A DNA stretch of 37,118 nt, taken from positions 1 to 37,118 of the forward strand of contig CASEEV010000050.1 in NCBI GenBank assembly GCA_949287065.1, written 5' to 3'. The translations under genes were made by a program, and so were the position numbers. The stretch comes from an uncultured Collinsella sp. (GTDB lineage Bacteria; Actinomycetota; Coriobacteriia; Coriobacteriales; Coriobacteriaceae). Within the stretch, counting starts at the first letter, position 1. The number at the start of each line of letters is the position of its first letter. Shown one piece after another: positions 25,398 to 32,980 of this stretch. Under the pieces are notes generated by a model, which saw only the letters and a program-made list of their open reading frames with translations, was not told the origin of the DNA and made no database searches.

Positions 25398-27989
25398 ATG
25401 AGCACCTTTTTACGCATCGTGCTGCGCGACCTCAAGCGCATCCTCACCAACCCTGTGGGGCTCGTCATCACCTTGGGTGTCTGCATCATCCCCTCGCTGT
25501 ACGCGTGGACCAACATCGTTGCCAACAACGACCCGTACGAAAACACCTCGACGGTTCCGGTTGCCGTTGCGGTTCTCGACCGCGGCGCCAACGTGGAAGG
25601 GCTCGGCAACATCAACGCCGGCAGCATGGTGCGCGAGCGCCTTGAGGAGAACCACCAGCTTGGCTGGACGTTTGCACCAAGCGCAGACGCGGCGCAGGAG
25701 GGCGTGAAGGCGGGCAGGTACTACGCCGCGTTCGTCATACCCGAGGACTTTACCGAAGGGCTCGCCGGGGTGCTCGACGGCCATGTTGAGCCGGCGCGCA
25801 TTGCCTACTACGTTAACGAGAAAGAAAACGCCGTCGCGCCCAAGGTGACCGACACCGGCGCCGGGGAGCTCGAATCGCAGATCGCCGACGAGTTTGCCTC
25901 GGTCGTGGGCAAAACCGTCACCGAGAAGCTCCAGGGTGCGCTGGGAGGCGCGTCGGAGGACCTCGACGCCGCGGGATCTTCAGCGCAGGACGATTTGACG
26001 CAGACCGCGGACCTCCTCGAGAACCTCGCCGACACGTTGGATGGGACGAAGGGCACCTTCGCGTCTGCCCGCACGTCGGTGGACGACGCCCGCGCGACGA
26101 TCGGCGAGCTTACCGGGGCGAGCGAGACCTTGGGAGCCGACCTGGCGCGCGGGCGCGACCTTCTCGGCACAGCGCGCTCTGAGGCGCAGGCGAACTTCTC
26201 GGCCCTCTCCGCTGCGCTCGGCACGGGCTCGTCTGCCATCGCCGGCATCTCGTCGACCGCAGCCTACGACATCGGCGCGCTCGCCGGCGACGTAGGCTGG
26301 GCCCAGGGCAAGCTCGACGCCGCTCTCTCGGAGCTCAGGTCGCTGAACGGCACCGTCGTCTCGCTCAAGGGATCGCTCGAAGACGTGCGCACGGTCGTTG
26401 CGAGCCTCGACGCTCCCACCGAGGACGCGGTCCAGATCAAAACCGAGATCGAGAAGGAGCTTGACGGCGAGATCGATGTTCTCGTGAGCCTTTCCGACAC
26501 GCAGCTCGCGCAGATCGACGGCCTTCAGCAGGCGTCCGACAACGTCAAGGCGTCGGCCGACAGCGTGCGCAACCTCGCCGACGCAGTCAACGACGCCGTG
26601 CGCACCTCCTCAGACGAGCTCGCCGCCCTGCAAAACGACATCGCCGCAACGGCTGCGCCCAAGGCGTCGGAGGGGCTCGACGCCTTCGCCGACGCCGGCG
26701 CCTCGGTATCTGCCGCAGCGAACTCCCTGCCTGCGCTTCTCGGCAACGCCGACACCTCGCTTAAAGCGCTCGACGGCCTGCTCGAGGAGGGGTCCGACGT
26801 GGCGCAGGACGCGGCGGAGTCGCTACGCGGCAACGCCGATGACATGCGCAATCTTGCCCATGAGCTCTCTGTGCTGCAAAACGCGCGGAACTTCTCGCAC
26901 CTCAAAGACGCGCTCGGCATCGACCCCGAGGACGTGGGCGCCTTCATGGCGTCGCCGGTGTCCGTGCGCAGCGACGCGGTCTACCCGGTGAGGAACTACG
27001 GTTCGGGCGTGGCGCCGTTTTACACGAACCTCGCGCTGTGGGTGGGCGGCTTCGTACTTGTTGCGATCTATCACCTCGAGGTCGACGAGGAGGGCGTGGG
27101 CGGCATCGCGCCGTGGCAGGCGTTTGCCGGGCGCGGCCTTTTGCTCGCACTGATCGGACAGGTGCAGGCGCTCATCTGCTGCGCGGGCGACCTCGCTCTC
27201 GGCGTCCAGTGCGTATCGCCTGCAGCATACCTGGGGACGGGCGTGGTCGCGTCGTTTGTGTACGTGGGGATTGTCTATGCGCTGGCAGCGAGCTTCAAGC
27301 ACATCGGCAAGGCGCTCGGCGTGCTGCTCGTGGTGCTCCAGATACCGGGCGCGTCGGGGCTCTACCCCATTCAGATGCAGCCCGGCTTTTTCCAAGCGCT
27401 GGGGCCTTGGCTGCCGTTCACGTACGGCATCAACGCCATGCGCGAAGCCGTGGCGGGCTTCTACGGTTTTGCGTACGCGCACGACCTGTTTGTGCTCTTC
27501 CTGTTTCTGCTTCCCGCGCTCGCGCTCGGGCTCGGCGTGCGGCGGCGCCTCGGCAACGTGGTGGGGCTCTTTGATCGCGAGCTCGCAGGCGGCGATCTCT
27601 TCATAGCCGAGCGGCAAACGGCTGCCGGGAACAGCCCGGGAATCGACGGCATCGTCCGCGCCCTCATGGCCACCAACGCCTACCGCGCGCAGACCATGAA
27701 GCGGGCAAAGCGTTTTGAGCGGTCGTACCCGCGCCTTGTGCGCCGCGGTTTTATCGGGCTTGCGGTCGCGGCGCCCGTGCTCGTGCTTCTCGGACTCGTC
27801 GTGCCGGGCAAGCTTGATCTTCTCGCCTGGTGGACGCTTGCGCTCACCGTCGGGTGCATGTACCTCGTCGTCGTTGAATACCTGCACGATCGGCTTGCGC
27901 GCGAGCTCGAACTTGCGCGCCGCACTCCGGCTCAGCTCAACGAGCAGCTGGGGCGCGCGATCGAGCGCCAGCGAAAGGAAGAACAGTGA
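25398..27989 (+). CDS. YhgE/Pip-family membrane protein 1
   Basis: 863 residues. ATG 25398 has AAAGGCAGG upstream. One membrane helix near the N-terminus (VGLVITLGVCIIPSLYAW) is followed by the typical YhgE start (NDPYENTSTVPVAVAVLD) and a long outside helical region (about 150-530) with repeated Asp/Ala/Leu heptad-like stretches, probably coiled coils. Five to six more membrane helices follow (about 545-740), then a further C-terminal pair near 790-840. This is the layout of B. subtilis YhgE, Lactococcus Pip (phage infection protein) and the T7SS component EsaA. The molecular role is unclear: receptor, transport or ABC-2/MmpL-like export. A GTGA overlap couples it to the second copy. Confidence 0.92.
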   Translation: MSTFLRIVLRDLKRILTNPVGLVITLGVCIIPSLYAWTNIVANNDPYENTSTVPVAVAVLDRGANVEGLGNINAGSMVRERLEENHQLGWTFAPSADAAQEGVKAGRYYAAFVIPEDFTEGLAGVLDGHVEPARIAYYVNEKENAVAPKVTDTGAGELESQIADEFASVVGKTVTEKLQGALGGASEDLDAAGSSAQDDLTQTADLLENLADTLDGTKGTFASARTSVDDARATIGELTGASETLGADLARGRDLLGTARSEAQANFSALSAALGTGSSAIAGISSTAAYDIGALAGDVGWAQGKLDAALSELRSLNGTVVSLKGSLEDVRTVVASLDAPTEDAVQIKTEIEKELDGEIDVLVSLSDTQLAQIDGLQQASDNVKASADSVRNLADAVNDAVRTSSDELAALQNDIAATAAPKASEGLDAFADAGASVSAAANSLPALLGNADTSLKALDGLLEEGSDVAQDAAESLRGNADDMRNLAHELSVLQNARNFSHLKDALGIDPEDVGAFMASPVSVRSDAVYPVRNYGSGVAPFYTNLALWVGGFVLVAIYHLEVDEEGVGGIAPWQAFAGRGLLLALIGQVQALICCAGDLALGVQCVSPAAYLGTGVVASFVYVGIVYALAASFKHIGKALGVLLVVLQIPGASGLYPIQMQPGFFQALGPWLPFTYGINAMREAVAGFYGFAYAHDLFVLFLFLLPALALGLGVRRRLGNVVGLFDRELAGGDLFIAERQTAAGNSPGIDGIVRALMATNAYRAQTMKRAKRFERSYPRLVRRGFIGLAVAAPVLVLLGLVVPGKLDLLAWWTLALTVGCMYLVVVEYLHDRLARELELARRTPAQLNEQLGRAIERQRKEEQ

Positions 27990-30211
27990 GCGGTTTTGGC
28001 AATCTTCTCCGCCATGACGTCCGGCGCATGCGGGCCAACGTCATCAGCCTTGTCGTGCTCTTCGGCATCGTGGTGGTGCCTTCGTTTTACGCCTGGTTCA
28101 ACATTGCCGGGAGCTGGGACCCCTACGGCAACACCAAGAACCTCGCGGTTGCCGTAGCGTCTTCGGACAAGGGGTACGCAAGCGACCTTCTCCCGGTGAG
28201 GCTGAACCTCGGCAAGCGCGTGGCCGCCGACCTCAGCACCTCGGAGAGCATCGGATACGTGTCGGTGAGCGAGGAGAAGGCACGCGAGGGCGTGCGATCG
28301 GGGGCGTACTACGCCGCCCTCATCATTCCCGAGGACTTTTCGGAGCGCTTGCTCACGGGGGCCGTGGACGGCGAACCCGCAGAGGTTGTCTTTTTGCAGA
28401 ACGAGAAGCTCAACGCCATCGCCGAGATCGTCACCAACAAGGCGGCGAGCGCCGTGAAACGCGACATCAACGCGAGCTTTGCCCGCGCGGTGGCCGACGT
28501 GGGAACCGGCGCGCTCGACGAGCTCGGCAACGTGCTCGGCGACGACGAGCTCGAGCGCTTTGCGGGCAACCTCAACCGAGCGCTCGAGACCTCCGCCGAC
28601 GCGCTTGACCGTGCGTCGGCGGATATGCGCGGGGCAGACGAGCTGCTCGCCTCGACGCAGGGGCTTCTCGGGTCGAGCTCGACGGGTTATCAGGACCTTG
28701 CCGCTCCCGCCAACGACGCAGCCGACGCGCTTGCCAGCACGGCCGACGGCATCCGCGACGCGCAAGACGCACTCGATGCCGCCGAGACCTCTGCCGGCAA
28801 CGCGTTCACGACGAGCGCGCAGGCCCTCGGTAGCGTAAACGATGCCATCGACCAGGCGTTTGCCACGGCTGAAGGGCAAGCAAACGGCATCGGCGACGGC
28901 CTTGCCAAGGCGCAGGCCGCCTGCGACGAGCAGATTGCCGCATTGCAGAAACTGGCCGACCGACTCGACGGTCAGGACGCGCTCACCAAGCGTTTTGAAA
29001 AGCACTACGAGGTGGGCTCGGTCGAGTACGATCGCGTGCACGAGGTGACGCTGACGATCGAGGGCCTCGCCGATCGCGTACAGCAGGCCATCAACGAGCT
29101 GACCGAGCTTTCGGACGCTCTGCAGAAAACGCAGGGCAACCTCGAGCAGGGAACCACCGATGCAAAAGGCGCGCAGGAGGAGCTCAAGCAACTCGCAGGC
29201 AACGCCGGCAAGGACCTCGCTGAGCTGAAGGACAGCTTCGACGGCTCAGTGGCACCCGCGCTCGAAGACCTGGCAGGCATGGTGGAGCAGGCTTCCGCTC
29301 AAACCAGGACAATTGCCGGCAACCTTGCCGGCACGCTGGAAAGCGCCGACGCTGCTGCTACCGACGCACGCGACGATCTTGGCGCTGCGCGCGCTACGCT
29401 TGCCGACACCGCCGAAGCGCTCGATCAAAAGGCAACCGATCTGCGCGACCTACACGACCGTCTCGGATCCGCGCTCGAAGGGCACGATACCGATCAGATT
29501 CGCTCGATCCTCACCGCCGAGCCCGCTGAGATCGGCGCGTTTATCGCCGAGCCGGTAAAGATCGACCGCACGCCGGTGTTCCCCGTCGAAAACAACGGGT
29601 CCGCCATGGCGCCGTTTTACTCAACGCTCGCCATCTGGATCGGAGGCGTGGTCATGGCGGCGCTTCTCAAGGCGGTTCCCGGAACAGGCGTGCGCGAAAG
29701 CCTCGGCACGGGCGAAACCGCTGCCTACCTGGCACGTCTTGGCCTGTTCGCCGGCATCGGCCTTTTGCAGGCAACGCTTATCTGGGCCGGCAACGCGCTC
29801 TTTCTCGGGGTGCAATGCGCCCATCCGATGCTTGCGTTTCTCGCCGGCTGGGTCGCATCGTTTGTGTTTGTGAACATCATCTTCTCGCTTACCGCCTCGT
29901 TTGGAGACGTGGGCAAGGCGGCGGCGGTCGTACTCATGGTCGTGCAGGTAGCTGGGGCAGGAGGCACCTTCCCGCGGCAGATGCTTCCGTCTGTTTTTCA
30001 GGCCATCTACTCTTGGCTGCCCTTTGTGCACGCCGAGAACGCTTTCCGCGCCGCCCAGTTCGGCATCTGGAACAACGACTTCTGGCTCGAGCTTGCTCGG
30101 TTAGGCGCTTATGTGGTGCCGGCGCTCGTGCTCGGCCTTGTGCTGCGCCGCCCCCTCATTGGCCTGAACGAAAAGGTGGAAGAAAAACTCGCGGCGACCA
30201 AGGTCATGTAA
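27986..30211 (+). CDS. YhgE/Pip-family membrane protein 2
   Basis: 741 residues. The GTG start overlaps the stop of the first copy (GTGA), so the two are translationally coupled and probably form a heteromer. It has the same plan: N-terminal helix (NVISLVVLFGIVVVPSFYAW), SWDPYGNTKNLAVAVASSD, a long outside helical stalk with coiled-coil-like repeats (about 150-520), and six C-terminal helices (FYSTLAIWIGGVVMAALL onward). It lacks the extra C-terminal helix pair of copy 1 and is about 120 residues shorter. It ends 42 nt before a good terminator. The divergent TetR gene implies inducible expression. Confidence 0.92.
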   Translation: MSGFGNLLRHDVRRMRANVISLVVLFGIVVVPSFYAWFNIAGSWDPYGNTKNLAVAVASSDKGYASDLLPVRLNLGKRVAADLSTSESIGYVSVSEEKAREGVRSGAYYAALIIPEDFSERLLTGAVDGEPAEVVFLQNEKLNAIAEIVTNKAASAVKRDINASFARAVADVGTGALDELGNVLGDDELERFAGNLNRALETSADALDRASADMRGADELLASTQGLLGSSSTGYQDLAAPANDAADALASTADGIRDAQDALDAAETSAGNAFTTSAQALGSVNDAIDQAFATAEGQANGIGDGLAKAQAACDEQIAALQKLADRLDGQDALTKRFEKHYEVGSVEYDRVHEVTLTIEGLADRVQQAINELTELSDALQKTQGNLEQGTTDAKGAQEELKQLAGNAGKDLAELKDSFDGSVAPALEDLAGMVEQASAQTRTIAGNLAGTLESADAAATDARDDLGAARATLADTAEALDQKATDLRDLHDRLGSALEGHDTDQIRSILTAEPAEIGAFIAEPVKIDRTPVFPVENNGSAMAPFYSTLAIWIGGVVMAALLKAVPGTGVRESLGTGETAAYLARLGLFAGIGLLQATLIWAGNALFLGVQCAHPMLAFLAGWVASFVFVNIIFSLTASFGDVGKAAAVVLMVVQVAGAGGTFPRQMLPSVFQAIYSWLPFVHAENAFRAAQFGIWNNDFWLELARLGAYVVPALVLGLVLRRPLIGLNEKVEEKLAATKVM

Positions 30212-30253
30212 ACAGGCACGTCGGACCTCTCGCCTGCCCCTACGAGCCTTACC

Positions 30254-30288
30254 GGGTGCGCGGTCCCAAGCCGCGCGCCCGACGTTTT
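30254..30288 (+). terminator. Terminator of the YhgE operon
   Basis: Arms GGGTGCGCGG (30254-30263) and CCGCGCGCCC (30271-30280) pair fully, with one G-T pair and a 7-nt loop, followed by GACGTTTTATT. It lies 42 nt past the stop codon of the second YhgE gene. Confidence 0.85.
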
Positions 30289-30338
30289 ATTGCCCCGTTC
30301 GGACCCGTCCCATCCTGAATGCCAGCCTTGTCTCACCC

Positions 30339-30419
30339 ACGCCACGCTTCCGACAATCCGCGGCCACCGGCGCCACGCTTCCAGCACTTCAGGGCCCCGT
30401 TTTGTCGGAATTGTGGCGT
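30339..30419. repeat. Inverted repeat A of the structured region
   Basis: Left arm ACGCCACGCTTCCGACAA (30339-30356) and right arm TTGTCGGAATTGTGGCGT (30402-30419) agree at 16 of 18 positions. A partial direct copy of the left arm (CGCCACGCTTCCAGCA) begins at 30371 inside the loop. Confidence 0.7.
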
Positions 30420-30524
30420 CGGTCGCGAAGCGGGGGGGCGCCGCGCCGTCGGGCGCGGGCCCGGCATCGCCGGACAGGGGCCCGCCGCGGCGGGACGAAC
30501 CGGTTCACGCACGCCGGCCCCCGC

Positions 30525-30669
30525 AGGTTTTTCCGGTTATTCGAGTACTTTTAAGGAAACCCCGAGTAGACCGGGGTTCACGGCTCGCGTTTCCGCAGGT
30601 CAGAGCGTCGCCGGGTCCCGGTCTACCCGGCAGGTCCCGAAAAGTGCTCGAATATCCGTCGAAACCCGG
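30525..30669. repeat. Inverted repeat B, about 145 bp
   Basis: The left side (30525-30578) contains TATTCGAGTACTTTT and GTAGACCGGG. The right side, reverse-complemented, contains TATTCGAGCACTTTT and GTAGACCGGG in the same order, with GGTTT-like ends beyond. The arms are about 50-55 bp with scattered mismatches. Both strands translate to a similar GYSSTF(R/K)-like peptide simply because of the symmetry. Confidence 0.75.
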
Positions 30670-30818
30670 GAGGAAGACTGGGCCCGACGTCCTCCCTGCC
30701 GCCCGGCGCCCTTTCGAGCCGTGCCCCAACCCCTCCGGGCCCGGCGCCCGCCCCTCGCGACGCCCCTCGCCCCGGTGCCCCCGCGCCCCGCGCGGCGGTC
30801 GCTCCGCTATTCCGGCCG

Positions 30819-30977
30819 GAACTGCTCAAAAAATCAAATAATAAGTCGTTACTGAGTGCCCGGGACAGGATGGTCGCATATCGCCATATCCGCATCCTGG
30901 GCGAACGCGCACGGATGCATGCGCCCGGAGGCCCCCGGCGCCGGAAAAGACTGATTATCCGATTTTTTGAGCAGTTC
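30819..30977. repeat. Inverted repeat C with 29-bp arms
   Basis: The left arm (30819-30847) begins GAACTGCTCAAAAAATC. The right arm (30949-30977) read in reverse matches 26 of 29 positions. A smaller dyad sits inside (CAGGATG at 30876 against CATCCTG at 30893), nested within the 100-bp loop. The A/T tracts stand out from the GC-rich surroundings. Confidence 0.8.
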
Positions 30978-31025
30978 GCCGCGGAAACTCCGGGCATGCG
31001 CGCCGCAGGCCGGTTGGAATAGAGC

Positions 31026-31055
31026 GAGGCCGGCTCCCCGAAGGAAGCCGGCCTC
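31026..31055 (-). terminator. Hairpin downstream of the NifX-like gene
   Basis: GAGGCCGGCT and AGCCGGCCTC pair perfectly (10 bp, continuing past one mismatch). It lies about 120 nt after the NifX-like stop on the minus strand. Only TCGCTCTATT follows, so the T-run is weak. Confidence 0.5.
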
Positions 31056-31174
31056 AAAGCGGACCAGGTTATGCACGCGGAAGCGAGGGCGCCCGCAGCG
31101 TCGAGCCCGAGTCATGGCCGAAGAGCGAGGGCCGAGGCGCCCGCTGGACGCGGCCGCAGCGTCTGACCCGAACG

Positions 31175-31537
31175 TCAGTGATGGCAGGCTTGGTCAGAAC
31201 CCATTATCGGAAGCTCGCCGGCGGCAGCCATGCGAGCGACCTCGCCCACGTTGGGCGTCTGGTTTTCAAAGAACACCGTAATGCCCGCCTGGGCAAATCC
31301 CATCATCGGACGCATGCCCATGCCAGCTGCCACAATAGCATCGATCCCGTTGTCGGCAAGAATGCCCACCGGACGCATGCAGCCGCCCTCCTCATGAGGC
31401 GGATTCTCGATGATCTCGGTAGCGGTGATGTCGCCGCCCTCAACAGTCACAACGGTAAAGCAATCGCAGTGGCCAAAATGGCCGGAACGCTCGCACTCCA
31501 TGCCACCAGCGCCCATGGTCGGAATCGCGATCTTCAT
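31175..31537 (-). CDS. NifX/NifB-type iron-molybdenum cofactor-binding family protein
   Basis: 120 residues. The start is ATG 31537, because AAGGAG is 7 nt upstream; the ATG two codons earlier would sit almost on the RBS. It begins MKIAIPTMGAGG and has the family pattern ERSGHFGHCDCFTVV, then NPPHEEGGCMRPVGILAD and VAAGMGMRPMMGF, ending GSDQACHH with metal-binding-like Cys/His. These stand-alone dinitrogenase-iron-molybdenum-cofactor-domain proteins are frequent in anaerobes without nitrogenase and are thought to bind an Fe-S or metal cluster; their role is not settled. No nif genes are in the window. It is monocistronic, with a plausible promoter at 31607-31634. Confidence 0.9.
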   Translation of the reverse strand: MKIAIPTMGAGGMECERSGHFGHCDCFTVVTVEGGDITATEIIENPPHEEGGCMRPVGILADNGIDAIVAAGMGMRPMMGFAQAGITVFFENQTPNVGEVARMAAAGELPIMGSDQACHH

Positions 31538-31606
31538 ATGCATGCTCCTTGATTTGCGTATCGGTGCGCGCTTCTCTTCCGCACGCACCTTGTGCTACGA
31601 GTCCAC

Positions 31607-31634
31607 ATTCTAACGCTGTGGCAAAACGCCGCAA
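31607..31634 (-). promoter_or_regulatory. Possible promoter of the NifX-like gene
   Basis: On the minus strand TTGCGG (31634-31629), a 16-nt spacer and TAGAAT (31612-31607) lie about 70 nt before the ATG. The -10 is good; the -35 matches only its first three bases. Confidence 0.4.
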
Positions 31635-31648
31635 CGCAACGCACGCGA

Positions 31649-32758
31649 TCACGAGGCACGCGGCTCCTCAAGTCGGCCGCCGAACCAGTCCTCGATCATA
31701 TGGCGCGCAATCGACGCGCGACCGGGCAGTTCAAGTTCGCCCGACGCAACGGCACGCGTCAGCTCCTCGCGCGTGAACCACCGCGCCGCGCCCACTTCCT
31801 CGTGGTCAACGCGAATGTCCGGGCTGAGCGCCCGGGCGCGAAACCCCAGCATGATCGACGCGGGAAACGGCCACGGCTGCGATCCGAGGTAGCGCACCTC
31901 TCCCAGCTCGATGCCGACCTCCTCCATGGTCTCGCGGCGAACCGCACGCTCGAGGCTCTCCCCTGCCTCGACAAACCCCGCCGAAACCGAGTGAAACGCC
32001 GGTCGCCACGCCGTGTTGTGCTGCAGCAGCAGGCGGTCCTGGTCGTCGACGATCGCCGTGATAACGGCGGGTTCGATGCGCGGAAAGAGCAGCCGATTGC
32101 CGTCGTCGGCGTTGGTGCAGGTCTGCGCCCAACCAGCAAGCGCCGGCCGCACGGGCGCGCCGCATGCGGGACAGTAGCGCTGCATGTTCTGCCACATGCT
32201 CACCGCAACTGCGCTCGTGGCAAGACCAGCGTCGCGCGCCGAGGCACAGGGAGCAAACGACCTGAGCTCGACCCAATCGAACGCGCCCAGCGCTCGGGAA
32301 GGAAAGGTATCGTACTGGCAGCCAAACTCACGGTCTACGCTCGTCCGCCCGCGTCGAGGACCGTTCGTGGCACGCGTAATATCAAGAGCTACGTAGCTGA
32401 CCGGCGGATCTACCGTGCGGTCGGTACCCAAAAAGACGAACAGCCGCCCTGTCTCGTTGAGCTCGGAACGCACCTCTTTGCTGCCGAGAAGCGCGAGCTG
32501 CATGGCGCCTCCCGGAGCGGACGCGTCGGGGCGCGGCGCGGCAGGGTCGTACGTGCAATCCAACGCACCAGGCGAAACGTCCGCGCTGCGTTTGGGCACC
32601 GCCAGAAGCCCGTTGTTTACCAGAAGCACCTTTGTTGCATCGTCAGCAAGGAGGTGCTCGATCAGCCCCTCTTCGCCGCGTCGGTTAACATCGTAGTCAA
32701 CCGCCGACTGGGCCAAGAGCAGCCGCTTCATAAAGCCCGATTCATGCGACGAGAACAT
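31649..32758 (-). CDS. nudC: NAD+ diphosphatase / NADH pyrophosphatase (NudC)
   Basis: 369 residues from ATG 32758 (AAAGGA 5-6 nt upstream), preferred over ATG 32788, which has no RBS. The C-terminal Nudix box begins GFVEAGESLERAV at 261 and continues RRETMEEVGI. It is followed by the NudC-specific SQPWPFPAS at 293-301, which binds the NADH substrate. Before it is the zinc ribbon, with Cys196, Cys199 and Cys214; the expected fourth Cys (position 217, CTNA) is Ala. The N-terminal domain is long, as in actinobacterial and eukaryotic NudC. It hydrolyses NAD(H) to NMN(H) and AMP, and homologues remove NAD caps from RNA. The missing Cys could weaken zinc binding. Confidence 0.92.
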   Translation of the reverse strand: MFSSHESGFMKRLLLAQSAVDYDVNRRGEEGLIEHLLADDATKVLLVNNGLLAVPKRSADVSPGALDCTYDPAAPRPDASAPGGAMQLALLGSKEVRSELNETGRLFVFLGTDRTVDPPVSYVALDITRATNGPRRGRTSVDREFGCQYDTFPSRALGAFDWVELRSFAPCASARDAGLATSAVAVSMWQNMQRYCPACGAPVRPALAGWAQTCTNADDGNRLLFPRIEPAVITAIVDDQDRLLLQHNTAWRPAFHSVSAGFVEAGESLERAVRRETMEEVGIELGEVRYLGSQPWPFPASIMLGFRARALSPDIRVDHEEVGAARWFTREELTRAVASGELELPGRASIARHMIEDWFGGRLEEPRAS

Positions 32759-32809
32759 AGCGTCCTTTTCCACCGCTCCTCCGTCCATTCGGCACGCCCG
32801 TCAGCCGTC

Positions 32810-32878
32810 TTAGTCATGGAAAAACACAAAGAGCATGTACCCGAGCATGCTCAGCACCAAACAAGAGACCTTCCACAT
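32810..32878 (-). CDS. Possible 22-residue membrane peptide upstream of nudC
   Basis: On the minus strand ATG 32878 opens a 22-codon frame (MWKVSCLVLSMLGYMLFVFF, then HD), ending TAA at 32810. It is almost entirely one hydrophobic helix, and the next gene in the same direction (nudC) starts 51 nt later. The RBS is poor (a GGGG directly at the ATG), and the frame lies just after the terminator of the neighbouring gene. It may be a small membrane protein or chance; the composition is unusual for this GC-rich DNA. Confidence 0.35.
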   Translation of the reverse strand: MWKVSCLVLSMLGYMLFVFFHD

Positions 32879-32894
32879 CCCCGCACAAAACAAC

Positions 32895-32924
32895 AGCGCC
32901 GGAGCCCACACGGACCCCGGCGCT
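32895..32924 (-). terminator. Terminator of the anchored repeat-protein gene
   Basis: AGCGCCGG (32895-32902) and CCGGCGCT (32917-32924) form the stem. On the minus strand GTTGTTTTGTG follows it. It lies 57 nt after the stop at 32981, in the right orientation. Confidence 0.75.
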
Positions 32925-32980
32925 CAGTTAATGCCCTTGCCACCAAAGAACAGGCCTTGCTTTAGATCGAGCTGGCAAGT

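Larger units (their letters stand above)
30289..31025. other. Gene-free structured region with nested inverted repeats
   Basis: About 740 bp with no believable gene: every frame is rich in Arg/Pro/Gly/Ser. It is C-rich on the plus strand over 30690-30800. Three long imperfect inverted repeats lie one after another (listed separately). The block could be a run of miniature palindromic elements or the template of a structured RNA. I saw no transposase, att site or tRNA. Confidence 0.6.

Noticed and set aside
30319-31115. Several 75-180 codon frames on both strands
   Set aside because: They are low-complexity Pro/Arg/Gly/Ser frames that arise from the inverted repeats, with no RBS and no recognisable domain.
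31081-31170. Imperfect direct repeat (GCGAGGG...CGCCCGC...GCAGCGTC) near the NifX-like gene end
   Set aside because: Two loose copies with several gaps; too weak to call beyond GC-rich background.
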